This document shows positions 8,783-17,006 of a stretch of 64,000 nt of DNA, piece after piece. Each line of letters opens with the position of its first letter. Within the stretch, counting starts at the first letter, position 1. The notes beneath the pieces were generated by a model. That model was not told the origin of the DNA. It was given only the letters and a program-made list of their open reading frames with translations, and made no database searches. Source of the DNA: Pseudotamlana agarivorans (lineage in GTDB: Bacteria > Bacteroidota > Bacteroidia > Flavobacteriales > Flavobacteriaceae). Where the stretch lies: contig NZ_LXEI01000001.1 of assembly GCF_001642835.1 (NCBI RefSeq), forward strand, positions 1 to 64,000, in the 5' to 3' direction. A program made the translations under genes and the position numbers.

Positions 8783-9835
8783 TTAAGCCATCAAATCTTG
8801 AAATCTTTTAATATCAATATCGTCTTCTAAAGGAGTCTGGTATTCTATAAAGTCATACAACTGCTTTGCTACATAAGGACCTATCATAACGCCTCGGGTG
8901 CCAAGTCCGTTTAAAACATAAAGATTTTTAAATTGGGGGTGTTGTCCCACCAAAGGGCGACGGTCTTTCACTGTAGGTCGAACCCCTGCAACTTGATTAA
9001 CGACTTCAAACGGACAATCAATCAGTTTTTTTAATTTTGATAAAAGTTCTGTTCGAGCCTTATCGGAAGTTTTATTTGTTAAATCTTTCCACTCATAAGT
9101 TGCCCCTACGATATAGTGATCATTATCCAATGGAATTAGAAACACTCCTGCTTTTAGTACATAATTAATTTTAAGTTCTGGAGCATGAATAATAAGTAAC
9201 TCCCCTTTTGCTGGAACTAAAGGTAGGAAGTTAAAAAAAGTGTTTTCTTTAATACCAAAGCCTTCCGAGAAAACAATGTGTTTCGCTTGAATCTCCTTAT
9301 ACCGTATCGAATCGGGGTTGTTAATGAGCAAATCATAGTCAAAACCTTCTTCAATAAACAGGTCTTCTTCTTTTAACTTTTGTTGGTAAGTATCTACAAG
9401 CGTCTTAACATCGATTCGTCCTGTATCTAACACTTCACCAAAACCAAAAGGTGCATCAATAGCCGCATTTGAATTTTTAATCACTTTAGGAGAAAGCCAT
9501 TTAGAAAGTAAAGGCTTATCACAGGCCAAGAACCAATTGTTTTGTTCTTCCAATGAAGCAAACTTACGGTACACAGGAATTTTATAATCCAATTTAACGC
9601 TTAGCTTTTCTTCTAACTGCTGATAAAAAGGTAATGCTAAGGCTAACTGCTCATCACTTTTCCAAACCGAGGTAAAGCGTTTTAAAACAACTGGATTGTA
9701 TAATCCACCTGCAACTGCAGATGACTTTTGTGACCCATTGTCTAACACAACGAAGCTCTTCCCTTGAGCACTTAACAATTCACAGAAACAAATGCCTGCA
9801 ATACCAGTACCTACAACTATATAATCAACTTTCAT
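8783..9835 (-). CDS. FAD-dependent amine oxidoreductase (DAO family)
   Basis: This flavoprotein of about 350 aa from the ATG at 9835 has an N-terminal Rossmann dinucleotide fold, VVGTGIAGI (residues 6-14), followed by an acidic residue at the end of the second strand (VVLDNG). The C-terminal RPTVKDRRPLVG and GLGTRGVMIGP segments are typical of the glycine-oxidase/ThiO/MnmC-C type of the DAO family. The frame is open to 9853, but the Met at 9835 puts the Rossmann strand at the N-terminus. It is a single gene, convergent with the DUF983 gene. The substrate is unknown; oxidation of an amino acid or secondary amine is the family expectation. Confidence 0.85.
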   Translation of the reverse strand: MKVDYIVVGTGIAGICFCELLSAQGKSFVVLDNGSQKSSAVAGGLYNPVVLKRFTSVWKSDEQLALALPFYQQLEEKLSVKLDYKIPVYRKFASLEEQNNWFLACDKPLLSKWLSPKVIKNSNAAIDAPFGFGEVLDTGRIDVKTLVDTYQQKLKEEDLFIEEGFDYDLLINNPDSIRYKEIQAKHIVFSEGFGIKENTFFNFLPLVPAKGELLIIHAPELKINYVLKAGVFLIPLDNDHYIVGATYEWKDLTNKTSDKARTELLSKLKKLIDCPFEVVNQVAGVRPTVKDRRPLVGQHPQFKNLYVLNGLGTRGVMIGPYVAKQLYDFIEYQTPLEDDIDIKRFQDLMA

Positions 9836-9920
9836 ACTTACAAAATTACGCATCTTAAAAAGATATATCTAACTAAGTAATAAGTTAAATTAAAGCTGAA
9901 ATCAAAATCTATAAAAACGA

Positions 9921-9948
9921 AAATCTCAGGCCATAAAGCCTGAGATTT
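9921..9948. terminator. Stem-loop terminator after the 9982 gene
   Basis: Perfect 11-bp arms AAATCTCAGGC (9921-9931) and GCCTGAGATTT (9938-9948) enclose a 6-nt loop. On the minus strand the stem is followed by TCGTTTTTAT, so it probably terminates the gene whose stop is at 9982. Confidence 0.6.
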
Positions 9949-9981
9949 TATATACTACGCAGCAGCAAATGACCTGCTGTG

Positions 9982-10788
9982 TTATTTCATGAACTGCACA
10001 TTAACACCTGTTAATACTTGAAATACAGGTTGAACACCTTCTACATAAATAGAATACTGTGGCTCTACATACATATTAAACACGGTACTACCCATTTTTA
10101 CAACTTTACCAATACCCAAAGCAATAGGCACTGAATAAGCCTCCTTTTTAAAGTCTAATACCCAAATTGGAGCACCTCTTAAATAAGTTCCTTTACCTAA
10201 TTGCCAAAAATAAAATGGTTGTATAGCAGCCAAACTGGTTGCTGCTCTATCTTCATCTCCTGCAAATGAAGCCTGCCATGTTATTAAACCACCAAATTGA
10301 AAAATTGGGGACTTAGCCACGAACGCTACAAAGGCAAAACCTCCTTGCCATTTCCCAGCTCCTAGGACATCATCAGAAGCCGTTGGCGCGGTCACAGATG
10401 GACCAATACCCATAGTTGTTGTTGCGTTAGAAACAAAATTATAAGATAAAAAGGCATTAAAATCACCTGTACCACTAGTGGTGTTCACAACTCCGTTGGT
10501 GTTAGGCATTCCTAAAGAAGAAAAAGGCATAGATGCTCTTAGTAACAGCTTCCCTTTAGAAATTGGTTTAGCAAAACGAACCCAAGTTGTATTCATAAAA
10601 GCTGCATCGGGTGCTTCAGCTAATTTAGGGAAATAATAATTTTGAAAGCTAACTGCTGTCATATTAGCTAGTGGGTTATTAGCTTGAGCAGCACTCGCAC
10701 TTGCATCTTTAGGAACAGAGGCTTCTTGACCACAAGCTAAAGTTGTACCAATTAAAAAGCAAAACAGAGCTATTGTAATTTTTTTCAT
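9982..10788 (-). CDS. Predicted exported beta-barrel protein, function unknown
   Basis: This 268-aa protein has an N-terminal signal peptide (about residues 1-20, MKKITIALFCFLIG and on). The rest alternates polar and aromatic/hydrophobic residues with many Gly, Asn and Phe/Tyr and ends in NVQFMK, suggesting an outer-membrane barrel loosely like the phenol-pathway/transporter-like barrels. I do not recognise a named family with confidence. It sits downstream of gldN but is separated by a strong bidirectional terminator at 10894-10924, so it is probably transcribed alone. The Cys at residue 19 is not in a good lipobox. The outer-membrane location is an inference from composition only. Confidence 0.6.
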   Translation of the reverse strand: MKKITIALFCFLIGTTLACGQEASVPKDASASAAQANNPLANMTAVSFQNYYFPKLAEAPDAAFMNTTWVRFAKPISKGKLLLRASMPFSSLGMPNTNGVVNTTSGTGDFNAFLSYNFVSNATTTMGIGPSVTAPTASDDVLGAGKWQGGFAFVAFVAKSPIFQFGGLITWQASFAGDEDRAATSLAAIQPFYFWQLGKGTYLRGAPIWVLDFKKEAYSVPIALGIGKVVKMGSTVFNMYVEPQYSIYVEGVQPVFQVLTGVNVQFMK

Positions 10789-10893
10789 AATTTCAGTGTA
10801 AGGATTAATAAAGTAAAGTTAATAAATATCCCGTAGGCATATTAAATAATGATTGATATTTTAAACTAATCAATTATGAATTCATTAAAATAA

Positions 10894-10924
10894 AAAAACG
10901 CCTACTTTAAAAGTAGGCGTTTTT
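10894..10924. terminator. Strong terminator at the end of gldKLMN
   Basis: AAAAACGCCTACTTT (10894-10908) is complementary to AAAGTAGGCGTTTTT (10910-10924). The GC-rich stem is flanked by A and T runs on both sides, so it can act in either direction. It closes the gldKLMN operon on the minus strand, 22 bp after the gldN stop. Confidence 0.85.
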
Positions 10925-10946
10925 AATATTATCTTTAAGATAGAAA

Positions 10947-11837
10947 TTAGTAAGTCCACATATCTAACTCAAAATCTCTAATCTTATCTTTAATTCTTTG
11001 TGATTCTAACAATTGCATTAAAGCGTTATCTGATACATACTCCGAAATTGCTCTATCGCCTTGTACATTCTCTTCTCTATAAATATAACCGTGGAAACGA
11101 CGTGCATTTAATACATGATCGAAAGAAAAAGGTATAGAACTATTTTCATTGTTAAAAGATTTCGCTTCGTGTAAAACGTCTCTAGCATCAGGGAAGAATA
11201 CCCAAAATAATTCAACTAAATCTGGTTGATCGGTATCAATAAAGTTAACATCCGGAGCCACAGGAGCAATACCTAATAAACGGTATTTCATTTCAGCTTG
11301 ACGTTTGTCAAAATACCACAATCCTTTAATATGGTACTCTTTAATATCAGCAGCTGTAAGATCTCTTCTGTTAATATACTCAGCAGATAATTCTTCACCA
11401 GCATTAATTTGCTCGATACCCAATTCAGTAGTATCAACCATCGCTAATGACGCTTCAATATCTTTAAGGGTTCTTTTTGTTGTAAAATAAGAATCACTGT
11501 AAATATTTTCAATATCACCATTTTGAATGCTCTTCATAAGCACATCGTATAACGAACGTCTATCATGTCCGATATTATTCGTGTCGATTGGGTAATATAA
11601 AGGGAAATTTGCACGTTCATCAAGAACAATCTTTTCCCAAACCATTTTTGAAAATAAGATATCTCTATCATCAACATAGCCATATTCCAAAGGTTTATCG
11701 TTATCTACAGCTTTTTGACTTTCTGTTCTAACACCAATTTCATCAGGGCTTTTTGCATTTAATATATTCGCCTGAGCAAATATATTAGAGACTGTAAAAA
11801 CAGCTACAAGGGTTAATAAAAAATTTCTTAATTTCAT
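10947..11837 (-). CDS. gldN: Type IX secretion / gliding motility protein GldN
   Basis: GldN is a periplasmic ring component of the type IX secretion system that associates with the lipoprotein GldK. From the ATG at 11837 the protein is about 296 aa with a signal peptide (MKLRNFLL to about residue 22, ending IFAQ). The conserved GldN/PorN core is recognisable in DRDILFSKMVWEKIVLDER, the LYYP segment, LWYFDKRQAEMKYRLLGIAP and LFWVFFPDAR. The frame runs open to 11906, but the upstream 23 residues are not a signal sequence. It is last in the order gldK-gldL-gldM-gldN, and the strong terminator at 10894-10924 follows. Loss of GldN in related species blocks gliding and secretion. Confidence 0.95.
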   Translation of the reverse strand: MKLRNFLLTLVAVFTVSNIFAQANILNAKSPDEIGVRTESQKAVDNDKPLEYGYVDDRDILFSKMVWEKIVLDERANFPLYYPIDTNNIGHDRRSLYDVLMKSIQNGDIENIYSDSYFTTKRTLKDIEASLAMVDTTELGIEQINAGEELSAEYINRRDLTAADIKEYHIKGLWYFDKRQAEMKYRLLGIAPVAPDVNFIDTDQPDLVELFWVFFPDARDVLHEAKSFNNENSSIPFSFDHVLNARRFHGYIYREENVQGDRAISEYVSDNALMQLLESQRIKDKIRDFELDMWTY

Positions 11838-11990
11838 CTGCTTATATTTATTATTTCTAATGGTATTATAAAACATCCGCATGGTTTCCGTTGCAAGCAA
11901 CATCATCTTTACGGATGTTATATATTGTACTTATTTACCTTAAATACTTAATGTATTAACGATAAGTTCTGTTATATTATTATAGAACTC

Positions 11991-13553
11991 TTAGTTTGTA
12001 AGCTCAATAAACACTGGAGATACTTTCTTAAGTATTACACTTACTCCAGTTGCTTTAGCTTCAATGTCAAATATTTGAACACCAGAACCACGTTTAGCAC
12101 GTGCTAAAGCTTGTTGTGCTCTACTATCTAACTTGTTTCCATTAACATTAATGGTTGGTTGTCCAGGCACTTTAAATTTAAATCCTGTAACACGTAAAGG
12201 TAATTCGAAATCGAAATCATCAAACTTAGCTCCAATAGTAGAAATTTTCAAACTATTACGTTGCATTTTGATAGATCCGTCTTCACCTCTAACAGTACCT
12301 GTTGGTTTTGGTAAATCTTTAATTCTAAATTTAGCTTTATCTCCAACTTTAGTACCATCTGGTAAAGTACCAGTAACATTAATAGTTACTTCTCTACCTT
12401 GAATACGCGTCGCATCCATAACATATGAACTTCCAGATTTTCTAGATAAACCAGAGGCACTAGCATTTACTTTATTGTCAGGGATACCTGCAAATGAAAT
12501 CGTCATAGGGTTTTTAACACCTCTATATACAACATTCATTTTATCAGCAGAAATAGTCGCTGAATTTGGTTTAGAAACTGTTGCGAAAGATGAATTTACA
12601 GGTACTTCAATTTCTTCACCATCTTGAGCGAAAATTAATTTACCTTCAATTTTGTGCTCTCCTACATTACCCGTACCAATTTTTAATTTCACTTTACCTT
12701 CTTCAATAACGTATTGATCTTCAGTAAGTGCTTTTCCGTCTAAAGTTAACTCTACACGTGTTGGTTTAGTAGATGCATCTTTACGACCAAGAACAATGTT
12801 TCCATCAAATTCCTCACCATTAAAGTAAGCTGATTTTGATGTTTCCATTAACGTCGTATAGTTTGTCATAGATACCTCGCTAGAAAGTGTCCCTTGTAAC
12901 ATTGTAGATAAAACTTCAGATTCTGTAGTTTTAATATCTGCCTGTAGTTGCGTCATTTTAGTTAATGAAGCTACTAAAGGGAATCCTTTATAGTGGTAAT
13001 CTAACCAGTTTACTTCTAAACCATCTCTGTTAGTTACAGGATCTGTATTAAATTCTGCTTGCACATCTTTAATAACAGACTCCATACCTTTTTCATCTTT
13101 CAAAAGGTTTACAACACCATCTCTAAAAGTTGCTATTTGGTTTAAAAACTCTTTACCATCTTCTTTGATTTTATCTCCTTGGAAGAAGTTTTCATCAAGG
13201 TAATCACCTTTATCCATGATCTCATAATCTGTAGGATCATCAATTTTAGCGGTCATTTTACCTTTTAATTCTGATAAATAATCATCAAAGTTTTTTGCTA
13301 AGGCGTCAATTTGAACCGCTTTAGCTTTTAATGGTTCGTATTTTTCTGGTTGATCTGTAGCTTTCTGCTCTAAACTTGCCATAAAACTGTTGTTTTGAAC
13401 AGTATTGGACACATTAGATTTTGTAAGCTTTTCGTTCATTAATCCGAAGGCTGAAAGCACTTCTTTTGACATATTTAAAGCTAGCATCGCTATAAATATT
13501 AAATACATCAGATTAATCATTTTCTGTCTAGGTGATAAATTTCCTCCTGCCAT
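11991..13553 (-). CDS. gldM: Type IX secretion motor protein GldM
   Basis: GldM is the inner-membrane-anchored shaft of the T9SS/gliding motor; with GldL it converts proton motive force to movement and reaches the GldK/GldN ring through its periplasmic domains. The 520-aa protein has one N-terminal TM helix (about residues 13-33, MINLMYLIFIAMLALNMS), then a long helical bundle region and several beta-sandwich domains (from about 225, ending KKVSPVFIELTN), the known GldM architecture. It lies 53 bp downstream of gldL and 153 bp upstream of the likely gldN start. I see no truncation or unusual residues. Confidence 0.96.
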   Translation of the reverse strand: MAGGNLSPRQKMINLMYLIFIAMLALNMSKEVLSAFGLMNEKLTKSNVSNTVQNNSFMASLEQKATDQPEKYEPLKAKAVQIDALAKNFDDYLSELKGKMTAKIDDPTDYEIMDKGDYLDENFFQGDKIKEDGKEFLNQIATFRDGVVNLLKDEKGMESVIKDVQAEFNTDPVTNRDGLEVNWLDYHYKGFPLVASLTKMTQLQADIKTTESEVLSTMLQGTLSSEVSMTNYTTLMETSKSAYFNGEEFDGNIVLGRKDASTKPTRVELTLDGKALTEDQYVIEEGKVKLKIGTGNVGEHKIEGKLIFAQDGEEIEVPVNSSFATVSKPNSATISADKMNVVYRGVKNPMTISFAGIPDNKVNASASGLSRKSGSSYVMDATRIQGREVTINVTGTLPDGTKVGDKAKFRIKDLPKPTGTVRGEDGSIKMQRNSLKISTIGAKFDDFDFELPLRVTGFKFKVPGQPTINVNGNKLDSRAQQALARAKRGSGVQIFDIEAKATGVSVILKKVSPVFIELTN

Positions 13554-13606
13554 GTTTATTAATTAGGTCTTGATTAATTATTTTAATTCGAGATTAATTC
13601 CCCTAA

Positions 13607-14245
13607 TTATTTACTCATTGCAGATAACATCCCACCGTAAACTCCATTTAAAGAAGATAAGTTAGATGCTAAAGCTTGCATTTGCTCTTTTAACTTAGCT
13701 GCATTTTCTACAGACTCTTGGTTGATAGTAGCTTGTTTGTTTACACTTTCTAATTGTACTTTATATAAGCTGTTTAAAGACTCCATTTGAGCAGCTGCTA
13801 AAGACATTTCTTCTCCGTACTTTTTAGTAGCTTGAATAGAATCAACTGTTGGGCTGATGTTTTTAGCTGCACCTTCGAAGTTCTTAATGCTGTTACCTAA
13901 GCTAGAGATTAATTCACCATCAATTTTAGCTTCTTTTAATAAATCATCTAATTTTTTAGATAATAATCCTTGTGCGTCTTGTTTTGCTTCAGCTTTATCT
14001 GCTTTAGCTCCACCTGCTAATTCTGGGTATACTAAAGCCCAATCTAAATCTTCATCAACTGGTTCGAATGCTGATAATGCGAAAATAATTGCTTCAGTAA
14101 CAAGACCAATTGTTAACATCACGTTACCTGTTAATGGTCCGATTTCGAAGTGAATAATTTTGAATAATGCTCCAACGATTACGATTGCGGCACCTAATCC
14201 GTATGCCATATTCATAAATTTCTTGCTTGCTTTTGACTTTGCCAT
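13607..14245 (-). CDS. gldL: Type IX secretion motor protein GldL
   Basis: GldL forms the inner-membrane stator-like part of the T9SS motor with GldM. The 212-aa protein has two TM helices (about residues 13-32 and 40-60) with charged residues inside or next to the membrane (K29, H32, E34, E51). The TM2 glutamate belongs to the position class implicated in proton use in the Flavobacterium homologue. A C-terminal cytoplasmic domain rich in helices follows (DLDWALVYPEL onwards). The length and N-terminal sequence are typical. It lies between gldK (59-bp gap) and gldM (53-bp gap) in one transcription unit. Confidence 0.96.
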   Translation of the reverse strand: MAKSKASKKFMNMAYGLGAAIVIVGALFKIIHFEIGPLTGNVMLTIGLVTEAIIFALSAFEPVDEDLDWALVYPELAGGAKADKAEAKQDAQGLLSKKLDDLLKEAKIDGELISSLGNSIKNFEGAAKNISPTVDSIQATKKYGEEMSLAAAQMESLNSLYKVQLESVNKQATINQESVENAAKLKEQMQALASNLSSLNGVYGGMLSAMSK

Positions 14246-14304
14246 AATGTTCGGTTTTAAATTTTTAGTAGGTTAATTTTAATTATTTTAAAAAAATTGG
14301 AATA

Positions 14305-15675
14305 TTACTTTTGACCGTTCGCTGTTACTTGTGTCCCCATATAATCTTGAACGGATCTAAAGCCAATATAACTTCTTGCTGAATCTGCATATTCATAATC
14401 TCTTGAACTTACTTGTAAGAAGTAAGCAACATCTTTCCAAGAACCACCTCTAACGATTTTACGTTGGTTATCGTTATCATTAACACTCGGGTTAATTGTA
14501 GATGTATATTCGTATGCTGAAGGATCGTAAGATGCATTTACCCATTCCGAAACGTTTCCAGCCATATTGTATAAGTTGTAATCGTTAGGGTCGTATGATT
14601 TAGCTTCAACTGTGTATAATGCTTGATCTGCTGCATAATCACCTCTTACAGGTTTAAAGTTTGCCATAAAACAACCTCTATCCGATTTTGTATAAGGCCC
14701 ACCCCAAGGGTAAGTTGCAGCTTGCAGTCCACCTCTAGCAGCGTACTCCCACTCTGCTTCAGAAGGCAATCTGAATGTATTCACAGGAGAAGATCCTGCT
14801 TTAGATTTTTGGTAAGTATTTTTCCAAAGTGTTCTCCACTCACAAAAAGCTTTAGCTTGTTTCCAAGTTACCCCTACTACAGGATAATCACTAAAAGCAT
14901 CGTGCCAGAAGTAATCGTTATGCATTGGCTCGTTATACGAGTAAGCAAAATCTCTAATCCACACTGTAGTATCTGGATAAATCTCAATTTCTTCTTTCAA
15001 GATAACATCTTTACGCTTCACACCTCTATTTCTAGCGGCTTCTTGAATATCCATATGGTTGTATTGAAATTTAAATTTCGTTACATCCCAAGTACGTTGT
15101 CCGTTAAAAGACTCTTCTAAAGGCAAGTACATAGTATCCATAACCTCTGTATAGTACTCATCTGGATATTCGGCAGTATCGAAAATCAAATCAACATCTT
15201 TGTTAATTTTTCTTCCTTCATAACCTGTTGGTCCTAATCCCGTATAGTTTTCAAACATATACTTTTCATAAACAGACATATTGGTTGTATCTACATCGTT
15301 AAATGCATACTCTCCAATACCTCCATCTTCAGGAGTTAATCCAACCTCATCAGCTAAAACAGCCAATTTCATTCTTACAATTGAATCTCTTACCCAGTTT
15401 ACAAACTGACGATATTCGCTATTAGTAATTTCTGTTTCGTCCATATAAAAAGAACGTACAGTAACCGTTTTCGCAGGTGCATCATGTACGCCAGCCAGAT
15501 CATCATCAGCCTTACCCATGATAAATGCGCCGCCAGGAATAAGCTGCATCCCATAAGGCTTTTCTGGATGCCATTTTTTTCCTTTCACACCAACTAGTTC
15601 GCCCCTATCTTTAGAGCCACAACTGGCCAGAACTGCTAGAACTGTGGTTAATAATAATAACTTCTTCATATCCAT
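14305..15675 (-). CDS. gldK: Type IX secretion lipoprotein GldK
   Basis: GldK is the outer-membrane lipoprotein of the T9SS periplasmic ring. The 456-aa protein starts with a lipoprotein signal (LAVLASCG, lipid Cys at residue 19 counting from MDMKK, 17 if MKK at 15669 is the start). It carries a sulfatase-modifying-factor (FGE/SUMF) fold, visible as GGAFIMGKADDD, DETEITNSEYRQF, PVVGVTWKQAKAFCEWR, LPSEAEWEYAARGG, GNVSEWV and RGGSW. In GldK this fold is structural, not known to be an oxygenase. It is the first gene of gldKLMN, with a predicted promoter at 15721-15751. Confidence 0.96.
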   Translation of the reverse strand: MDMKKLLLLTTVLAVLASCGSKDRGELVGVKGKKWHPEKPYGMQLIPGGAFIMGKADDDLAGVHDAPAKTVTVRSFYMDETEITNSEYRQFVNWVRDSIVRMKLAVLADEVGLTPEDGGIGEYAFNDVDTTNMSVYEKYMFENYTGLGPTGYEGRKINKDVDLIFDTAEYPDEYYTEVMDTMYLPLEESFNGQRTWDVTKFKFQYNHMDIQEAARNRGVKRKDVILKEEIEIYPDTTVWIRDFAYSYNEPMHNDYFWHDAFSDYPVVGVTWKQAKAFCEWRTLWKNTYQKSKAGSSPVNTFRLPSEAEWEYAARGGLQAATYPWGGPYTKSDRGCFMANFKPVRGDYAADQALYTVEAKSYDPNDYNLYNMAGNVSEWVNASYDPSAYEYTSTINPSVNDNDNQRKIVRGGSWKDVAYFLQVSSRDYEYADSARSYIGFRSVQDYMGTQVTANGQK

Positions 15676-15720
15676 AGTAAACTCGAGGTTAATTTATTTA
15701 GCTTTTCGATTCCGAGAGCG

Positions 15721-15751
15721 TAAACATATTTATATATTTTTTAAAAAACAA
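15721..15751 (-). promoter_or_regulatory. Predicted promoter of gldKLMN
   Basis: On the minus strand TTG (complement of 15749-15751) is followed after 20 bases by TATGTTTA (complement of 15721-15728), one mismatch from TAnnTTTG. It lies about 45 bp before the gldK start in an A/T-rich gap, and no better candidate is present. Confidence 0.5.
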
Positions 15752-15833
15752 CTATTTATCTAAAAAAATAACGTTTCATCGTGAAAAAATAACACTTCAA
15801 CGGTAGTATATCGGATTAACGTACTACGAGTTG

Positions 15834-17000
15834 TTAAACACAATTTTTCTGAAACGCTTTGTACCAACGCTCTGGAATTATATTATTGCATGCATCAGTA
15901 TAATCTTGATGTGTGCAAGGTAATAACGTATGTCTCTTTAATTTATTATTAACTTCCGATAAAAAAGGTATTTCTATCCACCAACGCCCTGTTTTATTGC
16001 TTTTATAGAAGACTAAATCCTCCTCTTCAATAAGCGTTGTAAACTTTTGATAGCTATTTTCATCAGAAAAATCATCATCCAGTACGCGGTAGTTTACACC
16101 TTCAATAAAATACCATAACATCTGAGCTATGAGTAAAGAAGTCATCTCATCATCTTTTGAGGGTTTATATTCATAAATCCCAAAAGAGCTCACTTTATTG
16201 CTAATTCCGGCATAACGGGCAATAGCGCAGATTTCCTTGCCGTCTAATCCATTTGGTGAATACCTTTGATTAAGCCCAAGCTCAGATCCTTTAACCGCGT
16301 TAAGATCGATACTTACAATATTCGCATCTCTTAGTGCTGGTTCTACTGAAGTAATATCGTGAGATACCTGCCCGAGTCGATATGATTCGAAATACAGACT
16401 ATCCATAAGGTCCAACTCTTCTTGAGAATTAAAGTAGGTTTGATAACCTATAGTAGCGTAGTTAAAAAGGTTATAAGGTTCATCCAGAATAATTTTACCT
16501 ACAAAACTGTTGTTTTTTATAGGTTTTGACGAATCTCCTAAATTGAATTGAGCATCTACATTTACAATATTAACCATAGGGACTAAATCGTCGTAAGCAC
16601 GATAATTCGCATAGGTTAAATCCTGAGATCCTCCTAAAATAACTGGTATGATTTTCTTTTGCACTAAGATGCTTATAGCTTCCTTAACTGCAAAATAAGT
16701 ATCTTCAACAGATTCGCCTTTGTGAATATCACCTAAATCGGCAACGGTAGTATTCCAACTACCAGGAAACAAACTATAGAAGGCTTTACGAATTTCATTT
16801 AACTGAAATTCCTCTCCAATATAATTGATGTCATTTCTATTTTCCAGAACACCAAAAATGGCAATATCTACACCATCGAGATCTGGAATCCCGAGTTGAG
16901 CAGAATGTATTTTAAGTTTTCTTCCTAGAGCTTGTGTTGATAATAATTCGTTATGAGCTAATACTAAATCTGAAACCGGCGAAAGGAAATTAAAATTCAT
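15834..17000 (-). CDS. Arginase/formimidoylglutamase-fold protein with altered metal motifs
   Basis: This 388-aa protein of the ureohydrolase (arginase/agmatinase/formimidoylglutamase) fold has all three metal-binding motifs changed. GGDHS appears as GGSQD (residues 123-127), the DAHxD box as NVDAQFN (147-153), and SxDxDxxDP as SIDLNAVKG (230-238). The histidine and several aspartate ligands of the two-manganese centre are therefore missing, so arginase-type hydrolysis is unlikely. It lies between topA (6-bp gap) and gldK (158-bp gap). Database annotation would likely call it formimidoylglutamase; I infer a pseudoenzyme with a binding or structural role, possibly linked to T9SS by position only. 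Confidence 0.8.
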   Translation of the reverse strand: MNFNFLSPVSDLVLAHNELLSTQALGRKLKIHSAQLGIPDLDGVDIAIFGVLENRNDINYIGEEFQLNEIRKAFYSLFPGSWNTTVADLGDIHKGESVEDTYFAVKEAISILVQKKIIPVILGGSQDLTYANYRAYDDLVPMVNIVNVDAQFNLGDSSKPIKNNSFVGKIILDEPYNLFNYATIGYQTYFNSQEELDLMDSLYFESYRLGQVSHDITSVEPALRDANIVSIDLNAVKGSELGLNQRYSPNGLDGKEICAIARYAGISNKVSSFGIYEYKPSKDDEMTSLLIAQMLWYFIEGVNYRVLDDDFSDENSYQKFTTLIEEEDLVFYKSNKTGRWWIEIPFLSEVNNKLKRHTLLPCTHQDYTDACNNIIPERWYKAFQKNCV

Positions 17001-17006
17001 CTAATA

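Noticed and set aside
13857-14153. Open frames on the strand opposite to gldL, gldM, gldK, RND pump, groEL, TonB receptor and other long genes
   Set aside because: They lie wholly inside strongly supported genes, lack recognisable motifs and have compositions expected of antisense frames of conserved coding sequence.
14305-15675. GldK as an active formylglycine-generating enzyme
   Set aside because: The SUMF fold is clear, but in GldK it is a structural part of the T9SS ring; the context with gldLMN settles the identity.
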